DNA of 64,000 nt, taken from positions 1 through 64,000 of the forward strand of contig NZ_JAELTO010000005.1 of NCBI RefSeq assembly GCF_016428875.1, given 5' to 3'. The stretch is from Xylophilus sp. ASV27 (GTDB taxonomy: Bacteria > Pseudomonadota > Gammaproteobacteria > Burkholderiales > Burkholderiaceae_C). The notes beneath the pieces are model-generated. The model had not been told where the DNA came from and did no database searches. It saw only the letters and a list, made by a program, of their open reading frames with translations. Positions 1 through 7,575 of this stretch are shown here, one piece after another. A program made the translations under genes and the position numbers. Numbering within the stretch: the first letter of the stretch is position 1; each line of letters begins with the position of its first letter.

Positions 1-449
1 CCGGCGAACTGCAGGGCAACAAGGAACTGGCCAGCGCCGCCTTCAACGCCCGCGTGATCCCCAGCGTGGCCTACACCGACCCGGAAGTGGCCTGGGTCGG
101 CCTCACCGAGGACCAGGCCAAGGCGCAGGGCATCAAGGTCCGCAAGGGCCTGTTCCCCTGGAGCGCGTCCGGCCGCGCCATTGCCAACGGGCGCGACGAA
201 GGCTTCACCAAGCTGCTGTTCGACGACGGCCCCGACGCGCACGGCCACGGCCGCATCCTGGGCGGCGGCATCGTCGGCACCCATGCGGGCGACATGATCG
301 GCGAGATCGCCCTGGCCATCGAAATGGGCGCCGACGCGGTGGACATCGGCAAGACCATCCATCCGCACCCCACGCTGGGCGAAAGCATTGGCATGGCGGC
401 GGAGGTGGCGCTTGGCAGCTGCACGGATGTGCCGCCGGCGAGAAGGTAG
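1..449 (+). CDS. lpdA: Dihydrolipoyl dehydrogenase (E3), C-terminal part, cut by window start
   Basis: This is the C-terminal 148 residues of the FAD/NAD flavoprotein that reoxidises the dihydrolipoyl arm of a 2-oxo-acid dehydrogenase complex in the cytoplasm. The frame enters at base 3 and stops at TAG 447-449. Visible are the interface-domain stretch AYTDPEVAWVG and, further on, HPHPTLGES, the region holding the catalytic His-Glu pair of the family. The FAD and NAD domains lie outside the window, so the complex it serves (pyruvate or 2-oxoglutarate) cannot be told. The next gene remnant converges on it about 30 bases downstream. Confidence 0.93.
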   Translation, partial: GELQGNKELASAAFNARVIPSVAYTDPEVAWVGLTEDQAKAQGIKVRKGLFPWSASGRAIANGRDEGFTKLLFDDGPDAHGHGRILGGGIVGTHAGDMIGEIALAIEMGADAVDIGKTIHPHPTLGESIGMAAEVALGSCTDVPPARR

Positions 450-481
450 TTCGAGCGCCAGCCGCTGAGCGGCGGCAGGTT

Positions 482-1137
482 TCAGCGCCGGGAACCCGGC
501 AGCGCGACCGGCGCCAGGGTGGTGCGCAGCCGGCTGGGTGCGTCGGGTTCGGCGGCGGTGTCCGCTTCGAGCGCGCGCTCCACGTTGCCGATGTGGTCGA
601 GCATCAATTGGCGCGCCTTGTCCATATCGCCGGCTTCGAGCGCGGCGACGATGGCGCCATGCTCGGCGCACGACTGCCCGGCCTCGTGCTTCGACTGGTA
701 GAGCGTGGCCGCCAGCGTGGTGCGCGCCGTGAGGTCGCGCAGCACGTCGACCAGCAGGCGGTGCCCCATCTGCGCGGCCAGGCAGACGTGAAAGTCGGCC
801 AGCAGGAAGGCGCGCGTGGCGGCATCGGCGCCTTCGATGGCGCGCTGCTCGTCGGCAATGTGGTCGCGCAGCTTGCGGATCACCTTGGCCAGCGGCCGGC
901 CCTCGCTGGCGGCCAGGATGCCGGCCTCGACGATGCGGCGCGCCGAGAAGGCATCGCGCGCTTCCTCGGCCGAAGGCTGGACCACGTACCAGCCGCGGCG
1001 CGACTGCACTTCGACGAAGCCGCGCGCCTGCAACTGCATGAGCGCCTCGCGCACCATGGTGCGGCTCACCGAGAAATTCTCGGCCAGGGCCTGCTCGCCG
1101 AGCCGCTCGCCCGGTTCGAGCTTCTGCGCGAGGCGCG
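482..1137 (-). pseudogene. GntR/FadR-type regulator lacking its N-terminus, fused to a dctA remnant
   Basis: The frame encodes most of an FCD-domain GntR repressor. The recognition-helix part of the winged HTH is present (ALAENFSVSRTMVREALMQL), followed by the wing (VEVQSRRGWYVV) and an all-helical FCD ligand domain with a conserved FH-x-x-LA stretch. Family members normally have about 20-25 residues before the GERLGEQALAE motif; here that part is replaced by out-of-frame dctA sequence. Translation could still begin at an ATG near 1224 inside the dctA remnant, which would add an unrelated leader, so weak expression is not excluded. I call it a truncated gene created by a deletion joining two formerly separate genes. 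Confidence 0.75.
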
Positions 1138-1612
1138 TTCGCGGTCGATGTCGCCTTCCCACGCGGCGATGGCCACCGTGGCCACGCAGTTGTCGATCAG
1201 GTTGCCCAGCGCGCGCGATGCCCATGAACCAGTCCACCGACAGCACCAGGCCGATGGCCGGGATCGCCGGAATGGCATGCAGCGTGGCCGCCAGCACCAC
1301 GATGGCCGAGCCCGGCACGCCGTGCGCGCCTTTGGAGGTGACCAGCGCGATCGCCAGGATGGTGAGCAGGTCCGCCATCGAGATGGGGGTGTTGGTGGCC
1401 TGCGCGATGAACACCGCGGCCAGCGTGATGTAGATCGAGAACGCGTCGAGGTTGAACGAGTAGCCCGTCGGAATCACCAGCCCCACCGTCGAATCGCAAA
1501 TGCCCATGCGGCGCAGCTTGGCCATGATCTGCGGCAGCACGCTGTCCGACGATGTGGTGGCGAACACGGTGGCCAGCTCTTCGCGCAGGTAGCGCAGCAG
1601 CTTTCCGCGCAT
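1138..1612 (-). pseudogene. dctA: C4-dicarboxylate transporter DctA fragment, truncated at both ends and frameshifted
   Basis: Reading leftwards from ATG 1612, the product matches the C-terminal third of the DctA/GltP family: TTSSDSVLPQ, then LVIPTGYSFNLD, FIAQATNT, and LSVDWFMGIARA. At about 1210 the frame breaks. The expected continuation (ALGNLIDNCVATVAIAAWEGD) lies in another frame, consistent with loss of two bases from a GC dinucleotide run. About 70 bases later the sequence passes directly into the gntR remnant. The first two-thirds of the transporter, including most membrane helices, are absent, so it cannot transport. Pairing of dctA with a FadR-type regulator suggests an ancestral organic-acid uptake locus lost by deletion. 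Confidence 0.8.
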
Positions 1613-1637
1613 GCAGGCGACCGCATCGTGCCCCGCA

Positions 1638-1655
1638 GCGCAAGTACACTTGCGC
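1638..1655. promoter_or_regulatory. Perfect 8-bp inverted repeat upstream of the dctA remnant
   Basis: GCGCAAGT-AC-ACTTGCGC is a perfect 8-bp inverted repeat with a 2-base centre, 26 bases upstream of the ATG of the dctA remnant. Its size and symmetry fit an operator for a dimeric regulator such as the adjacent GntR protein, but nothing here proves binding. It may be a leftover of the ancestral control region. Confidence 0.3.
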
Positions 1656-1667
1656 CGAAGTCCATCT

Positions 1668-1734
1668 GCTACTGAATTGATAGCTGTAACCCTAGATAAT
1701 GTCTGGGCTGCACCGCTTTTTTCCTTGAATTTCT
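1668..1734 (-). repeat. AT-rich palindromic element, copy A (intergenic)
   Basis: Read on the minus strand this copy shows the family pattern: an A-rich lead, TGCAGCCCAG, a degenerate second palindrome arm, then AGCTATCAATTCAGTAGC. It is clearly AT-richer than its surroundings. The frame equivalent to the in-gene copies is open here too and would read SGAAQTLSRVTAINSVA. It separates the dctA remnant from the methyltransferase gene and ends about 25 bases before that gene's start codon. Confidence 0.7.
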
Positions 1735-1759
1735 GACCCACGCCTCGCGTGCCACGCCA

Positions 1760-2701
1760 ATGCAAGCCTTGCTCAACGCCATCGCCCGGATGGACATCCC
1801 GACCGACGCCCGGCGCATCTTCCATGGCCGAGGCGGCCTGTTCCCAGGGTGCGAGCACTGGGCGCTGGACGTTTTTCCTCCGGTGTTCGTGCTGACCAGC
1901 TTCCAGCCGGCCGACGACGATGCGCTCGCGGCCGTCGGCGCGGCGCTGGCCGCGCGCTGGCAACAGCTCGCGCCGGGACAGCCGCTGAACTGGGTCTTCC
2001 AGTGCCGGCACGAGCGCCACCCCGACACCCGGCTGATCGCCGGCAGCGTGCCCGACCCGCATGTGGTGACCGAGCAGGGCGCGCGCTTTCGCATCCACGT
2101 GCTGAAGGGCCAGAACCACGGCCTGTTCCTCGACATGGCCCAGGGCCGGCGCTGGGTGCGCGAGCATGTGGCGGCCCGCAAGGCGCGGGAGCCGCGCGGC
2201 GCCAAGGTGCTCAACCTGTTCGCCTACACCTGCGCCTTCTCGGTGGTGGCGCTGCAGGCCGGCGCCCGGCAGGTGCTCAACATGGACATGAGCCAGGGCG
2301 CCATCACCATCGGCCAGCAGAACCACCGGCTCAACGGCCTTGCCGGCGGCGCCAGCTTTCTGGCCCACGACATCTTCAAGTCCTGGGGCAGGATCACCCG
2401 CGGCGGCCCGTACGATCTGGTGATCGCCGACCCGCCCAGCTACCAGAAGGGCAGCTTCGTCGCCACCAAGGACTACGCGCGGCTGATGCGCCGTCTGCCA
2501 GACCTGCTGGCACCCGGCGGGCATGCCCTGCTGTGCCTGAACGCGCCGGAACTGGGCCTGGATTTCCTGCAGGACCAGATGCGGGAGCTGGCGCCGGGGC
2601 TGTCGTTCGTGGAGCGTGTCGCCAATCCGGCGGCCTTCGCGGACGTGTCGGATGCGCGGGCGCTGAAGGTGCTGGTGTACCGGATGGCCGACGCCATCTG
2701 A
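1760..2701 (+). CDS. Class I SAM-dependent methyltransferase (RlmI/RlmK-like)
   Basis: The 313-residue protein resembles the methyltransferase half of 23S rRNA m5C/m7G enzymes of the RlmI/RlmL(K) group. The C-terminal Rossmann fold carries motif I VLNLFAYTCAFSVVAL (about residues 151-166), the acidic ribose-binding stretch NMDMS, and motif IV IADPPSY (about 224-230), typical of this group. It lacks the N-terminal PUA domain of RlmI, and the first 120 residues are a family-specific extension. It probably acts on RNA in the cytoplasm; the exact target base is not inferable. The start at 1760 is the first ATG after palindromic copy A. Confidence 0.8.
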   Translation: MQALLNAIARMDIPTDARRIFHGRGGLFPGCEHWALDVFPPVFVLTSFQPADDDALAAVGAALAARWQQLAPGQPLNWVFQCRHERHPDTRLIAGSVPDPHVVTEQGARFRIHVLKGQNHGLFLDMAQGRRWVREHVAARKAREPRGAKVLNLFAYTCAFSVVALQAGARQVLNMDMSQGAITIGQQNHRLNGLAGGASFLAHDIFKSWGRITRGGPYDLVIADPPSYQKGSFVATKDYARLMRRLPDLLAPGGHALLCLNAPELGLDFLQDQMRELAPGLSFVERVANPAAFADVSDARALKVLVYRMADAI

Positions 2702-2704
2702 GCG

Positions 2705-3406
2705 CTACCGCGCGCCCTGGTCGTCCCGGAGATCGCCGGGCAAGACCTGCATTCCGCCGCCCGCGCCGCCACCGCCCGTGGCGCCGCCTGCCCTGACGCC
2801 TGAGCCTTCAGTGCCCGTGGCTGGCCCGCTGCGCCTGTCCGTGGCGCCCCCGCCGCCGGCAGGCCGCAGCGGCCCCTGCCCGGGCACCAGCACGCTGGCC
2901 GGTAGCGGGGCCAGGTCCAGCGCGGCGCGAATGAACTGCCGCAGCGACACCACGAGTTCGGCGGTCTCGATGCTGCGGCCGGCGACCATGTCGCGCGCGA
3001 TCTGCGCGGCGAGCTGCACCTGCTCCTCGGTGCCGAGCAGGATCACGTCCGAGAGCGCGGCCTCGACGGCATCGCGCGTGCGGCGCTGGCGCTCGCTGCT
3101 CGCAAGCGTGGCCGCGGAGGGCACGGACGCGGCGTCCGGCCGCGCCTCCAGGTCCGGGTTCGGCAGCTCGCGCCTGTGGGTCGGGCTTACCTGCAACCGC
3201 CCGGTGAAAGAGCCGCCCAGGGTCTTGTAGGCGCTGATCAGCGTCTTCAGCCGCTCGTTGATCTGGCGGTTCTCCCGCTCGCGGCGCCGCTGGATGGTCT
3301 GCATGAAAACCAGCCGCAGGCCCACCAAGAGCAGCGAAGCCAGCAGCACCCCCACCGCGGTCGTGAACAGGGCGTGCCAGGAGCTGAAGTCGAGCATGTT
3401 GCGCAT
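2705..3406 (-). CDS. Single-span membrane protein with helical cytoplasmic domain, function unknown
   Basis: The 233-residue product has one hydrophobic helix (about residues 12-34), a charged helical stretch rich in Arg/Glu (RRRERENRQINERLKTLISAYKTL region), a folded-looking central part with EAALSDVILLGTEEQV, and a Gly-rich low-complexity tail (last ~45 residues). Similar proteins of unknown function are, to my recollection, widespread in proteobacteria. It converges on the methyltransferase with 3 bases between the stops. No catalytic motif is visible. The Gly-rich tail is probably disordered. Confidence 0.65.
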   Translation of the reverse strand: MRNMLDFSSWHALFTTAVGVLLASLLLVGLRLVFMQTIQRRRERENRQINERLKTLISAYKTLGGSFTGRLQVSPTHRRELPNPDLEARPDAASVPSAATLASSERQRRTRDAVEAALSDVILLGTEEQVQLAAQIARDMVAGRSIETAELVVSLRQFIRAALDLAPLPASVLVPGQGPLRPAGGGGATDRRSGPATGTEGSGVRAGGATGGGGAGGGMQVLPGDLRDDQGAR

Positions 3407-3530
3407 GGAGGATCGAACGGCGGGGCCGCGCGGGAAAGTGCCGACGCCGCATGATAGGCCGGCGGCCGCCGGGGCCCCAGACGGTGGCGCACGACGGCTG
3501 TCCGACGAGCTTCTACGGAGACAGCATCCT

Positions 3531-3881
3531 TCAGATGTGCGCGAGGATGTTCACGAGCTTGCCGAAGGGATCGCGCACGTAGAAGCGGCGTACGCCCCAG
3601 GGTTCGTCCGCGGGTCCGTATTCGATGGCAAAGCCCGCAGCCCTCATGCGCTCGAGGGCTGCGTCGACGTCGTCCACCTCGATCGACAGGTCGGGCAACG
3701 GCGCGTCAGAGCCGCCTTCGGATGCGAAGCTCAACTGCACCGTCATTTGCGCTTGCGAGCCGTAGGTCTGGATCCATCCGTGGTCCATGAGCAGGTCGAG
3801 GCCGAGCACCTGCTGGTAGAAGGTGGCAGCGCGAGCGGGATCGGGTGTCGCGACGTTGGCGAGGATGCGTTGGACTTTCAC
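3531..3881 (-). CDS. VOC (glyoxalase/bleomycin-resistance fold) protein
   Basis: The 116-residue product is one vicinal-oxygen-chelate module pair: N-terminal ILANVATPDPARAATFYQQV, then LSIEVDDVDAALERM, and the C-terminal VRDPFGKLVNIL signature. Members include glyoxalase I, dioxygenases and antibiotic-binding proteins; the substrate cannot be assigned. I chose GTG 3881 because the homologous region begins there; an in-frame extension upstream would run through the terminator hairpin at 3914-3937. With that hairpin directly upstream, expression may depend on readthrough from the NlpC gene or on a promoter in a very short space. Confidence 0.8.
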   Translation of the reverse strand: MKVQRILANVATPDPARAATFYQQVLGLDLLMDHGWIQTYGSQAQMTVQLSFASEGGSDAPLPDLSIEVDDVDAALERMRAAGFAIEYGPADEPWGVRRFYVRDPFGKLVNILAHI

Positions 3882-3913
3882 GGCGACGGCTTTCGATGGC
3901 AAAGAGGCAGAAA

Positions 3914-3937
3914 GCAAAAACCCCGCAGATGCGGGGT
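3914..3937 (-). terminator. Rho-independent terminator of the NlpC/P60 gene
   Basis: On the minus strand the sequence forms an ACCCCGC/GCGGGGT stem with a 4-base loop, followed at once by five T residues and a T-rich tail. It lies about 35 bases after the stop codon of the NlpC/P60 gene and only about 33 bases before the VOC start codon. Confidence 0.75.
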
Positions 3938-3970
3938 CATGTTTAGCGTTTAGCGGCCGGTGCGGGGGTG

Positions 3971-4525
3971 TCAGTGCGGCTGCGGCACTCCTTCGGCATC
4001 CTGCAGGACCCGGCGAGCGCCGTCGAAGCGGCGCTTCCAGTAGGCGACGCCAATGTCTTCCACACGCACCTGGGCGCCAGGCTTGGGCGAGTGGATGAAC
4101 TTGCCGTCGCCCACATAGATGCCGACATGGCTGAAGGCGCGGCGCATGGTGTTGAAGAACACCAGGTCGCCCGGCTGGAGGTCGGATTTGTCGATCTTCT
4201 CCGTGGCCGCGGCCTGTTCGTTGGCGCGGCGGGGCAGCAATTGCCCGACGGTTTGCTCGTAGATGGCGCGAACGAAGCCGCTGCAATCGAAGCCGGTTTC
4301 GGCACTGTCGCCACCGCGGCGGTAGGGAACGCCCAGGAAGCCCATGGCATGCACCACCAACTCGGAGGCTCGATCAGTGACCTGGTGCTGGACGGACTGC
4401 AGATGGGAGAGCAGGCCACGGTCATTGAGGAATTTGTCTAGCTCATCCCGGGGAGCAGAGCCCGCGGGACCAGCGTTCGCGGCGGTAACAAAAGCAAGCA
4501 GAAGAACGCAGAGCACTTTAGGCAT
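3971..4525 (-). CDS. Secreted NlpC/P60-family peptidoglycan endopeptidase
   Basis: The 184-residue protein begins with a Sec signal peptide (about residues 1-18, cleavage near ANA). The C-terminal C40 peptidase domain has Cys81 in FDCSGFV, His133 in SHVGIYVG and a further polar residue at His145, matching the Cys-His-His arrangement of NlpC/P60 enzymes, which cut within or next to the peptide stem of peptidoglycan. YRRGG and LQPGDLVFF are family hallmarks. It should act in the periplasm on cell-wall turnover. It is monocistronic, ending at the terminator 3914-3937. Confidence 0.88.
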   Translation of the reverse strand: MPKVLCVLLLAFVTAANAGPAGSAPRDELDKFLNDRGLLSHLQSVQHQVTDRASELVVHAMGFLGVPYRRGGDSAETGFDCSGFVRAIYEQTVGQLLPRRANEQAAATEKIDKSDLQPGDLVFFNTMRRAFSHVGIYVGDGKFIHSPKPGAQVRVEDIGVAYWKRRFDGARRVLQDAEGVPQPH

Positions 4526-4640
4526 GGAGGCGGAGACTACCGGGCGATTCGCCCTGCGTCAAGCGGGGTCACAGACCCAAGTCTTTGATTTTGCTGTGAA
4601 AGTCCAATTGGCCTGACTGGACCCTTACTGGCTCGACACC

Positions 4641-5777
4641 ATGCCCATCTTTACTTTCGGTTTTTCATTGCGCCGCTCGGGGTTCGCTGCAGCGGTGTTG
4701 ACGGTAGCTTTCCTGGGGATCCCATGGACCTGCGCGGCCCAGGCCGTGCGAGCGGTGACGGTCGCCGAGGGCCTCTCCTGGCCCTGGGCCGTGGCCTTTC
4801 TGCCCGATGGCAATTTCCTCGTGACGGAGCGGCCGGGGCGCCTGCGGGTGGTGAGTGCCGCGGGCGGGGTGGGGCCGCCGGTCGAAGGCGTGCCTTCCGT
4901 GGATGCGCGCGGGCAGGGTGGTCTGCTCGACGTGGCGCTCGACGGCGGCTTTGCCGCCAATCGAACGCTGTTCTTCTGTTTCTCAGAAGCCGGCCCGACA
5001 GGCAACCGCACGGCGTTGGCGCGGGCCCGGCTGTCTGCCGACGGGGCGCGGCTGGAGGGCGTGAAGGTGATCTTCCGGCAGCAGCCGCTGGTGGCGAGCC
5101 AGTTGCATTTCGGCTGCCGCATCGTCGAGGGCCGCGACGGCGCGCTGTGGCTGACGCTGGGCGAGCGCTACTCGCGCAAGGAGGACGCGCAGAAGCTCGA
5201 CAACCACCTGGGCAAGGTGGTGCGCATCACCAAGGACGGCGCGGCGCCGGCCGACAACCCCTTCGTCGGCCGTGTCGGCGCGCTGCCGGAGATCTGGAGC
5301 TACGGCCACCGCAACATGCAGGGCGCCACCTTGGGGCCGGACGGGCGGCTCTGGACGCACGAGCACGGCCCGCAGGGCGGCGACGAGGTCAACCTGCCGC
5401 AGCCCGGGCGCAACTATGGCTGGCCGGTCATCACCTACGGCGAGAACTACGGTGGCGGCCCGATCGGCGAGGGCATCACCGCCCAGGCCGGCATGGAGCA
5501 GCCGCTGCACTACTGGGTGCCGTCGATCGCGCCCTCGGGCATGGCCTTTCTCACCAGCGACCGCTATGGGGCGGACTGGCGCGGCAATCTCTTCGTGGGC
5601 TCGCTCAAGTTCCGCTACCTCGACCGCATCGTGCTGGGTGAGGGCAAGGTGGTGTCCGAGCACAAGCTGCTGGAGGGCCTGGAGGAACGCATCCGTGACG
5701 TTCGGCAGGGGCCCGACGGCTGGCTCTACCTGCTCACCGACAGCCCGCGCGGCCGGCTGCTGCGGCTGGAGCGGTGA
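4641..5777 (+). CDS. PQQ-dependent aldose sugar dehydrogenase-like protein (YliI/Asd type)
   Basis: The 378-residue protein has a signal peptide (hydrophobic stretch about residues 14-32, likely cleavage after CAAQA) and a six-bladed beta-propeller of the soluble glucose/sorbosone dehydrogenase family. Family features seen are GLSWPWAVAFLPDG at the first blade, the conserved HFGCRIV, GHRNMQGA, HEHGPQGGDE and NYGWPVITYGENY. These motifs line the PQQ and calcium site in characterised homologues. It should oxidise aldoses in the periplasm; the physiological sugar is unknown. The gene is divergent from the NlpC gene and upstream of an isochorismatase-like gene 57 bases away. Confidence 0.88.
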   Translation: MPIFTFGFSLRRSGFAAAVLTVAFLGIPWTCAAQAVRAVTVAEGLSWPWAVAFLPDGNFLVTERPGRLRVVSAAGGVGPPVEGVPSVDARGQGGLLDVALDGGFAANRTLFFCFSEAGPTGNRTALARARLSADGARLEGVKVIFRQQPLVASQLHFGCRIVEGRDGALWLTLGERYSRKEDAQKLDNHLGKVVRITKDGAAPADNPFVGRVGALPEIWSYGHRNMQGATLGPDGRLWTHEHGPQGGDEVNLPQPGRNYGWPVITYGENYGGGPIGEGITAQAGMEQPLHYWVPSIAPSGMAFLTSDRYGADWRGNLFVGSLKFRYLDRIVLGEGKVVSEHKLLEGLEERIRDVRQGPDGWLYLLTDSPRGRLLRLER

Positions 5778-5834
5778 TACGCCTTGCCACGGGTGCGGTG
5801 TAATCTCACCCTCCAACGAAAGACCTGAATCCCG

Positions 5835-6440
5835 ATGCTGCTCGACGCCTCCGAATCCCAACTGGTACTGGTGGACTACCAGGAACGCCTGATGCCCGCC
5901 ATCCACGATGCCGCCGCGGTGCTGGCGAATGCGCGCCGGCTGGCCGACGCGGCCCAGATGCTGGATGTGCCGCTCTGGGGAACCGAGCAGAACCCGTCGC
6001 GCCTGGGCCCCAACCCGGCCGAATGGCGCGGGCGCTGCCGGCGCATTCTGGCCAAGATGCATTTCAGCGCCTGCGAAGAAGGCCTGGGGGAGTGGCTGCG
6101 CCCGCCGGCCCGCGCGCAGCAGGGCGGCAATGCCCGCAGCCTGCCGCGCCACCTGCAAAAGCCCGCAGAACCGGCACCGGGCCGCAACGCCATCGTGCTG
6201 GCCGGCTGCGAGGCCCACGTCTGCCTGCTGCAGACCGCGCTCGACCTGCTGGAGGACGAGTTCGAGGTCTGGGTCGTGACCGACGCCTGCGGCTCGCGCA
6301 CCGAGCGCAACCGGGACGCCGCCTTCGACCGCCTGGCCGGCGCCGGCGTTGAACTCATGACCACCGAGATGGTGCTGTTCGAATGGCTGCGCACCGCCGA
6401 GCACCCGGACTTCAAGGCGGTGCATGCCTTGATCAGATGA
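5835..6440 (+). CDS. Isochorismatase-family cysteine hydrolase
   Basis: The 201-residue protein has the catalytic triad of the family: Asp14 in LVDYQERL, Lys74 in ILAKMHFSAC and Cys130 in GCEAHVCLLQ, with an alpha/beta Rossmann-like frame. Characterised relatives include nicotinamidases, isochorismatases and YcaC-like amidases. An inserted loop rich in Arg/Pro (about residues 88-115) between Lys and Cys is longer than in YcaC and may form a lid. The substrate cannot be assigned from sequence. The protein has no signal peptide and should be cytoplasmic. Confidence 0.85.
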   Translation: MLLDASESQLVLVDYQERLMPAIHDAAAVLANARRLADAAQMLDVPLWGTEQNPSRLGPNPAEWRGRCRRILAKMHFSACEEGLGEWLRPPARAQQGGNARSLPRHLQKPAEPAPGRNAIVLAGCEAHVCLLQTALDLLEDEFEVWVVTDACGSRTERNRDAAFDRLAGAGVELMTTEMVLFEWLRTAEHPDFKAVHALIR

Positions 6441-6485
6441 AGCCGCGCCGGAACCGGCCGCCTGGCGGGTGATTCCCCGGGAAAC

Positions 6486-7421
6486 TCAGCCGGCACTGGC
6501 GCGCAGCGCGTTCCGATAGCGTCGGCTGCACGGGACGGTGCTGCCGTCGTGCATGTGCAGCCGGGCGTCGCCGCCGTCCAGCGGCTCGATTTCCTTGATG
6601 CATTCCAGGTTCACCGCGTGGCTGCGATGCACGCGCACGAAGCGGGTAGGGTCGAGCTGGGTCAGGAAGTCGGTCAGCGTGGCGCGCAGCAGATAGTCGT
6701 GGCCGTTGACGTGCAGCCCGACATAATTGCCCTCGGCCTGCAGCCAGTCGATGTCGGTAGCGGCGATGAGGAATTCGCGGCGCAGCTTGCGCACGAGGAA
6801 GCGCTCGGGGCGGGTGGCGGCCGGCGGCGGCAGCGTCTCCTTCCTCGAAGCGTCGCACACCGCCGTTTCCGCCAAAGCCGGAGCCGGTCCTGCCGCGCCC
6901 TCCTCGGGCGCGTCGAGCACCCGTGCCTCCCCCTGCAGCCGCAGCATGAACCGCCGGTAGACCCAGATTCCGAAGATCATCGAGACGTAGGAGCGCACGT
7001 CCTTCAGGTACTCATAGCCCCATTGGGCGACCCAGCCGCCGAAGTCGTAGTGCGCGCCGGCCATGGCGTAGGCCAGCGCGCGCAAACCGAACATCGCCGC
7101 CACATGGACCACGCTGAAAACCACGCTGGCCGCCACATGCCAGGCCAGCCAGCGCGCTACATGCTTGCGCGCCAGCGGCGCCAGCCATCGTTCGACGAGC
7201 ACCAGCGCAGGCACGAGTAGCAGCAGCACCAGGTGGCTCGATATCTCCCAGGTGGCGATCTCCCAGAGGGCATGCGGCGCGGCGCGGTGGCTGGCGTCGA
7301 TGAACCCGACCACCGTGCCGAACGCGGCCTGCAGCGTCATCAGCATGATCCAGAAGCCCGCCTCCACGTAGGAGCGGATAGGTTCGTAGCGTTCGTAGAG
7401 GTTCTTGCGCGTTGTTCCCAT
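6486..7421 (-). CDS. Membrane-anchored LytTR-domain transcriptional regulator
   Basis: The 311-residue protein has about four hydrophobic helices in the first 160 residues (for example FWIMLMTLQAAFGTVVGF and HLVLLLLVPALVLVE), a low-complexity linker, and a C-terminal LytTR DNA-binding domain (about residues 215-308) with FLIAATDIDWLQAEGNYV, TLTDFLTQLDPTRFVRVHRS and SRRYRNAL. It lacks a receiver domain, so the membrane part probably senses the signal. ATG 7421 is chosen because upstream residues are Arg-rich and match the divergent leader. It is transcribed away from an acyltransferase gene, its likely target. Confidence 0.87.
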   Translation of the reverse strand: MGTTRKNLYERYEPIRSYVEAGFWIMLMTLQAAFGTVVGFIDASHRAAPHALWEIATWEISSHLVLLLLVPALVLVERWLAPLARKHVARWLAWHVAASVVFSVVHVAAMFGLRALAYAMAGAHYDFGGWVAQWGYEYLKDVRSYVSMIFGIWVYRRFMLRLQGEARVLDAPEEGAAGPAPALAETAVCDASRKETLPPPAATRPERFLVRKLRREFLIAATDIDWLQAEGNYVGLHVNGHDYLLRATLTDFLTQLDPTRFVRVHRSHAVNLECIKEIEPLDGGDARLHMHDGSTVPCSRRYRNALRASAG

Positions 7422-7494
7422 GGCTGGAATTCTCGCGACAACCGCCCAGGCGCTGGACCATTTCGTCCCGCCGGGCCGCCGCTCGTCACAAAGC

Positions 7495-7534
7495 GGGGGC
7501 GGATCGGCCCCCAGGCGGATCGCACATGATCCGC
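7495..7534. promoter_or_regulatory. Two adjacent palindromes and a 9-bp direct repeat in the LytTR/acyltransferase divergent region
   Basis: GGGGGC-N6-GCCCCC (7495-7512) and GCGGATC-N6-GATCCGC (7515-7534) are perfect inverted repeats two bases apart. They also contain the 9-mer GGCGGATCG twice in direct order (7498-7506 and 7514-7522). LytTR proteins are known to bind pairs of 9-bp direct repeats, so this is a plausible operator for the flanking regulator. This is inference from position and symmetry. Confidence 0.4.
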
Positions 7535-7575
7535 GCGCCCGAGCATCGTGGCTTCTCTGCTTCCGCGAGTCTGCC

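Noticed and set aside
482-2524. A single 680-codon leftward frame spanning gntR, dctA and the region opposite the methyltransferase
   Set aside because: Its first 290 codons are antisense to a clear methyltransferase and match nothing; only the gntR and dctA segments are recognisable, and they are remnants.
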